A stretch of DNA of 64,000 bases from CAYRGS01 sp964423875 (GTDB lineage Bacteria > UBA8248 > JACPRG01 > G963555815): positions 1 to 64,000 of the forward strand of contig CAYRGS010000007.1 of the NCBI GenBank assembly GCA_964423875.1, written 5' to 3'. Each line of letters starts with the position of its first letter. Position 1 is the stretch's first letter. Below, one piece after another: positions 60,194 through 64,000 of this stretch. The notes beneath the pieces were generated by a model. It was not told the origin of the DNA, did not search any database, and was given only the letters and a program-made list of their open reading frames with translations. Position numbers and translations under genes: made by a program.

Positions 60194-61693
60194 ATGGATC
60201 CCATCGTTCTGCCCAAGGTCCAGCTCGGGCCGATTCTGCCCGAGATTGTCATGACCGTGCTCGTCTGCGCGATCATATTGGTGGACCTCTTTCTGTCCCC
60301 CAAGAGGAAGGGGTTCTCAGGGTTCCTGGCGCTGGTGGGCCTCGTCGTGGCGGGTGTTTTTCTGGCCGGGCAGATCGGGGCGGACGTAAAGCTGTTCGGG
60401 GGGATGTACCGGGTGGACGATTTCTCCACCTTCTTCAAGTTCATCTTCCTGGGCGTGGCGTTTCTGACGATCCTGATCTCGTTCCGCTATCTCAAGATCG
60501 AGGACATCAACCGGGGCGAGTATTACGCCCTGATCCTCTTCTCGACCATCGGCATGATGGTGCTGGCCTCGGGGAACGACCTCCTCACGATCTACATCGG
60601 ACTCGAGCTCCTCTCCATTCCGGTGTACTTGCTCGTCGGCTTCCTGAAGCGGGATCTGGTGTCGCAGGAGGGCAGCATCAAGTACTTCCTCCTGGGGATC
60701 TTCAGCTCGGCCATCGTCCTGTACGGCATCGCGTTGATCTACGGCTACACCGGGACCCTCTACCTGGACGGCATTCGGGAGGCCCTGGCCTCCAGCTCCG
60801 GGCAAGCCCCGGGAGGGGGGGGGAGCCCGCTCCTGACGCTGGCCATCATCCTGTTGACGGCCGGTTTTGCCTTCAAGGTCGCCTTGGTCCCCTTCCACAT
60901 GTGGGCGCCCGACGCCTACCAGGGCGCCCCGACCTCCATCACGGCCTTCATGTCCGTGGGGACGAAGGCGGGGGCCTTCGCGGCCCTGGTGCGGGTCTTC
61001 CTGGTGGCCTTCGGCGATTCAATGGATCAGTGGCGGATCCTGCTCTGGCTGCTGGCCGCTGTGAGCATGACGTGGGGCAACATCGCGGCGATGGTCCAGA
61101 CCAACCTGAAGCGCCTGTTGGCCTATTCCAGCATCGCTCACGCCGGCTACATCCTGATCGGTCTCGTTGTTGCGACCCAGACCGGGATCGCCAGCATCCT
61201 GCTCTACATGGCGGCGTACCTGTTCACAAACCTGGGCGCGTTCGCCGTGATCATCCTGCTTTGCCGCCCGAGTCTGCGCGGGGACCGGCTGGAGGATTTC
61301 CGGGGCTTGGCCCAGCAGCATCCGTGGCCCGCGCTGGCGCTCCTTCTTTTCTTCCTAAGCCTCACGGGCCTCCCGCCGACCGCCGGGTTCGTCGGGAAGT
61401 TTTACATCTTCGCCGCGGCCATCGATGCCGGCTTCATCTGGCTGGCCATCATCGGTCTGTTGAACAGCGCGATCTCCCTCTACTACTACTTCCGGGTCGT
61501 GATGCTGATGTACATGCAGGAGCCGGCGGGGAAGATCCACACCTCGAATTCCGTCCCCCTGACCGTCGGGTTGGCGCTCATGGTCGCCGGCGTCCTGGTG
61601 ATCGGCGTATACCCCCATCCCTTCCTGGAAGCGGCGAAGGTCTCCGTGGCCGGCCTGTTCAATGGCATCCCCGCGGTGGCGGCGGCACCGTAG
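60194..61693 (+). CDS. nuoN: NADH-quinone oxidoreductase subunit N (cluster 2)
   Basis: 499 residues. FKVALVPFHMWAPDAYQGAP, LLAYSSIAHAGYILIGLVV, and SLTGLPPTAGFVGKFYIFAA near the C terminus. A G9 run near 60818-60826 encodes a glycine linker. Last gene of cluster 2; the next 108 bases are AT-rich. Confidence 0.95.
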   Translation: MDPIVLPKVQLGPILPEIVMTVLVCAIILVDLFLSPKRKGFSGFLALVGLVVAGVFLAGQIGADVKLFGGMYRVDDFSTFFKFIFLGVAFLTILISFRYLKIEDINRGEYYALILFSTIGMMVLASGNDLLTIYIGLELLSIPVYLLVGFLKRDLVSQEGSIKYFLLGIFSSAIVLYGIALIYGYTGTLYLDGIREALASSSGQAPGGGGSPLLTLAIILLTAGFAFKVALVPFHMWAPDAYQGAPTSITAFMSVGTKAGAFAALVRVFLVAFGDSMDQWRILLWLLAAVSMTWGNIAAMVQTNLKRLLAYSSIAHAGYILIGLVVATQTGIASILLYMAAYLFTNLGAFAVIILLCRPSLRGDRLEDFRGLAQQHPWPALALLLFFLSLTGLPPTAGFVGKFYIFAAAIDAGFIWLAIIGLLNSAISLYYYFRVVMLMYMQEPAGKIHTSNSVPLTVGLALMVAGVLVIGVYPHPFLEAAKVSVAGLFNGIPAVAAAP

Positions 61694-61801
61694 AGAGCAG
61701 AATAAAGCAATACGGTAACGTAGTTCACTTCCCCTTTTTAATCATCCCAAAATTTCTGGGTTCTCTATTGATTAACCTGTCTGCGACTAACCTGAATTTC
61801 T
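61694..61801. other. AT-rich stretch ending at an abrupt sequence junction
   Basis: About 107 bases unlike the rest of the region in composition, with no gene. At about 61800 the sequence switches at once to GC-rich code in the middle of a ThyX-like reading frame. It looks like a deletion, insertion or assembly breakpoint. Confidence 0.5.
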
Positions 61802-62341
61802 CACCAACGCATCCACGTCGCAGCCCTGCCCGGGGAGCGGAAAGAGGCGATCATCGAAGAAGCCCTCCGGCGGCTCGACCGCTTCGACATCCCGATCCGC
61901 GAGATGGAGCACCTGAACTACACCTTCGAGTGCCTCGTGGACCAGGGGGCCTACGTGGACCTGAAGCGGCACCGGATGTGCACCCAGAGCGTCCAGCCGC
62001 CCACCATCCGGCACGGCTTTCTGACGCCCGAGCCGATCGACGACGCGGGCGTCCGGGACGACTACTTGGCGGAGGTCGAGCGGGCCGATGCGGGCTACGA
62101 GCGGTTCTCGAATGATTTCCCGAACGAGGCGCGCTACTTTGTTCTCAACGCCCACCGCCGCCGGATGCTCTGGACGCTCAACCTGCGAGAAATCATGCAC
62201 GTCGTCAAGCTGCGCAGCGGCCCCGGCGGACATTTCACCTGCCGGCGCGTGGCGCAGCAAATGCACCGCGAGATCGAGCGCGCTCATCCGTTCATCGCGC
62301 GGTTCGTCGATGTCAACCGGGAAGAGGCGAGCGGGCGATAA
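61802..62341 (+). pseudogene. 5'-truncated ThyX-like flavin-dependent thymidylate synthase
   Basis: The frame begins at a stop (61793-61795) without a start codon and reads HQRIHVAALPGERKEAIIEE onward; the first ATG is at 61904. ThyX-like marks: DLKRHRMCTQSVQPPTIRHG, a divergent form of the RHR-x-x-S motif, and WTLNLREIMHVVKLRSGPGGH with QMHREIERAHPFIARFV at the C terminus. About 180 codons remain, consistent with the C-terminal part of a longer ThyX-family protein. The N terminus is missing at the junction near 61800. ThyX methylates dUMP using FADH2 and methylene-THF; this fragment alone is probably inactive. Confidence 0.65.
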
Positions 62342-62436
62342 GGTTGGTGTCTTGACAGTCGCGGATCGGCAAGCATATATCCTTCAAAGGGTTTGATGGC
62401 TCGGCCTGAATGGGACATACAACGGGGAAACATTCA

Positions 62437-63111
62437 ATGCAGTTTTATCGAATCGTGCTTGCGGTATTCGTCGGGGTTCTGTTCCTGGCGCCCGTCGGGG
62501 CGTCGGCGGAGTTTTTCGCCAGCCTGTATGCGGGCGGCTCGATTTCCCAATCCGAAAACCTCACCCAAACGTCAGGGGGCGTGGGCGAGGTTTTCGAAAA
62601 CCTGGACATCGATGATTCCGTCGTGCTCGGAGCGAAGGCAGGCTACTGGTTTCTCCGATTCTTTGGCTTGGAGCTGGATCTCTACACCTACACGGCGGAC
62701 ATCCCCGCCCAGACGGTCACCGCCGAGAATCAGAGCACCAGCGTGCGCGTCCAGAAGGCGTTTGCAGCCTCGGATATCAGACTGATCAATGTGGGATTGA
62801 ACGGCTTGTTCCGATTTCCGTGGGACGACTTCGAGCCCTACGTTGGCGTGGGCCCGGTGTTTTCCTACGGCTCGGACGATTCCGGCGGGACGGATGACAG
62901 CAATTTTGCCGTGGGCGCCCAGGCGCTGGGCGGGCTGAAGTATTTCTTCTTCCGCAGTTTCGCGCTATTCGCCGAGTACAAGTTCTCCCACATCGAGCAC
63001 GCTTTCCGGGTGAACTCCGGCGCACTCACCAACGTGACGAACGAGAACGATTCGAACACCCATCACATTTACGGAGGGATTTCCTTCCACCTGCGGTTGC
63101 CCTTGCCTTGA
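62437..63111 (+). CDS. Outer-membrane beta-barrel protein
   Basis: 224 residues. A clear signal peptide (QFYRIVLAVFVGVLFLAPVG, cleavage after ASA near residue 23) precedes a series of amphipathic strands with alternating aromatic residues (EFFASLYAGGSIS, FEPYVGVGPVFSYG, LGGLKYFFFRSFALFAEYKFSH) and a final strand HIYGGISFHLRLPLP. This matches the OmpA-like/OmpW-like eight-strand barrel class (porin-family, OMP_b-brl). ATG 62437 has GGGGAAA upstream; ATG 62410 is in frame but lacks the site and would spoil the signal peptide. It indicates a Gram-negative envelope. The specific role is unknown. Confidence 0.8.
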   Translation: MQFYRIVLAVFVGVLFLAPVGASAEFFASLYAGGSISQSENLTQTSGGVGEVFENLDIDDSVVLGAKAGYWFLRFFGLELDLYTYTADIPAQTVTAENQSTSVRVQKAFAASDIRLINVGLNGLFRFPWDDFEPYVGVGPVFSYGSDDSGGTDDSNFAVGAQALGGLKYFFFRSFALFAEYKFSHIEHAFRVNSGALTNVTNENDSNTHHIYGGISFHLRLPLP

Positions 63112-63230
63112 GGTTGCCCCCCGGCGCGGAGGGTTCCGGCCTCCCGGACGTCCCAATCACGCCAGGCTCCCAACACTGATTTGAGAGACTCCGCCGGAAC
63201 CTTGGATTCCGCCATGAAAGGTCTCGTCCC

Positions 63231-64000
63231 ATGATCGTTGACGTTCACACGCACATCTATCCGAAGATATACATTCCCCGCCTGAAAGCGCTCAGCGCGC
63301 AATACGACTTCGAGGTGAAGTACGGCGACACCGATTTGCCCACGATTTATTGGAATGGCGTGGATTACGGACCGATCGTGGAGCCCGCCTTCGACCCGGC
63401 GGAGCGAATCGCCATGTTGGACAAGGCCGGGATAGACATGCAGCTCTTGACCAATGGTTTTCCGAACGGCGATCTTCTGGGGCCGGAAGACGGCTCCGCC
63501 CTCGTCCGCGACTTGAATGATGAGATGGCGGAAGTCTGCATGAAGCATCCGGACCGTTTCGCGGGCATGGCGTCGGTCTATATGAAAGAGCCGGAAGAGG
63601 CGGCCAATGAGCTGGAGCGCGCCGTCCGGGAGCTGGGACTCAAGGGGCTGTTCACGTTCGCCAATATCGATGGGACCCCGGCTAGCGACAAGCGGTTCCG
63701 GCCCGTCATCGCCAAGGCCGCCGAGCTGGACGTGCCGATCATTTTTCACCCCGTCGTGGGCGCCAAGCATGACCTCCTCAAGAATCACCATTTCGGCGCG
63801 CTGATCGGGTTCATGTTCGAGATCACCATCCATTACGCCAATCTCATCTATCAGGGGATCTATGAGGAGTTCCCGAACCTGAAGTTGATCGCCACGCATT
63901 TGGGGGGAGCGCTTCCGTTTCTGGCCGAGCGGATCAGCTGGGGGTACAACTACCCGGACACCGAGCATAACATCCCCAAGAATCCGCACGAGTATTACAA
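63231..64000 (+). CDS. Amidohydrolase, ACMSD-like (partial, runs off the window)
   Basis: Open from ATG 63231 to the window end (256 codons, no stop). TIM-barrel metal-dependent hydrolase: H6-x-H8 in VDVHTHIYPK, FHPVVGAKH with a metal histidine after strand 5, and IATHLGGALPFLAERI with another. The organisation matches the amidohydrolase-2 / ACMSD (aminocarboxymuconate-semialdehyde decarboxylase) family, which decarboxylates or hydrolyses small aromatic-derived acids. AAAGG precedes the start. Exact substrate unknown; the C terminus is outside the window. Confidence 0.85.
   Translation, partial: MIVDVHTHIYPKIYIPRLKALSAQYDFEVKYGDTDLPTIYWNGVDYGPIVEPAFDPAERIAMLDKAGIDMQLLTNGFPNGDLLGPEDGSALVRDLNDEMAEVCMKHPDRFAGMASVYMKEPEEAANELERAVRELGLKGLFTFANIDGTPASDKRFRPVIAKAAELDVPIIFHPVVGAKHDLLKNHHFGALIGFMFEITIHYANLIYQGIYEEFPNLKLIATHLGGALPFLAERISWGYNYPDTEHNIPKNPHEYY

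Overview
The window is a tightly packed, high-G+C bacterial chromosome segment, scaffolded from contigs (three 10-N gaps at 2395-2404, 12657-12666 and 23818-23827). It reads as a Gram-negative, respiratory organism: there is a signal-peptide-bearing outer-membrane beta-barrel, two complex I clusters, an NAD-linked formate dehydrogenase and two rotary ATPases. The phylum cannot be fixed from sequence reading alone; a deep-branching lineage of the Nitrospirota/Nitrospinota/Tectomicrobia/Methylomirabilota kind is only a guess from gene style.

Layout. 115-7565 holds mnmE, a reverse-strand response regulator, mnmG, rsmG, parA and parB, with two parS sites between rsmG and parA; this gene set is usually found near oriC. 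7566-8593 has no convincing gene but contains a CRP-like operator, a minus-strand terminator and a nested MITE. 8594-17871 is a nine-gene V/A-type ATPase operon in the order G/H-I-K-E-C-F-A-B-D; its rotor subunit K carries the residues that bind Na+ in Enterococcus hirae NtpK. 17938-24774 is an F-type ATP synthase cluster (b, b, delta, alpha, gamma, beta, epsilon) without subunits a and c, with a HicBA toxin-antitoxin pair between gamma and beta whose toxin has an in-frame stop. The beta gene is a chimera of two different copies across an assembly gap.

24843-31938 is mixed housekeeping and accessory DNA: a TrmN6-like methyltransferase, a nitrilase-family amidase overlapping nadE (a split glutamine-dependent NAD synthetase), dcd, a TetR regulator, a decayed gene, an EamA transporter and a SAM methyltransferase. 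31957-36488 (minus) is the formate dehydrogenase pair, divergent from 36875-51616, a complete 14-gene nuoA-N operon. Directly behind it is a second complex I cluster, 51776-61693, with its own strong promoter and only nuoA,B,C,D,H,J,K,L,M,N; it lacks E, F, G and also I. The window ends with a 5'-truncated ThyX-like fragment, an outer-membrane beta-barrel gene and an amidohydrolase that runs off the edge.

How it fits together (inference): formate oxidation yields NADH or feeds complex I, two complex I variants build an ion gradient, and an H+-type F-ATPase and a probable Na+-type V/A-ATPase couple that gradient to ATP. The most unusual points are the adjoining V/A and F clusters with a predicted Na+ rotor, the NuoI-less second complex I, and the inactivated HicBA inside the ATP synthase operon. 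Several long G/C homopolymers and the N gaps show that some oddities are assembly artefacts, and these are marked as such.
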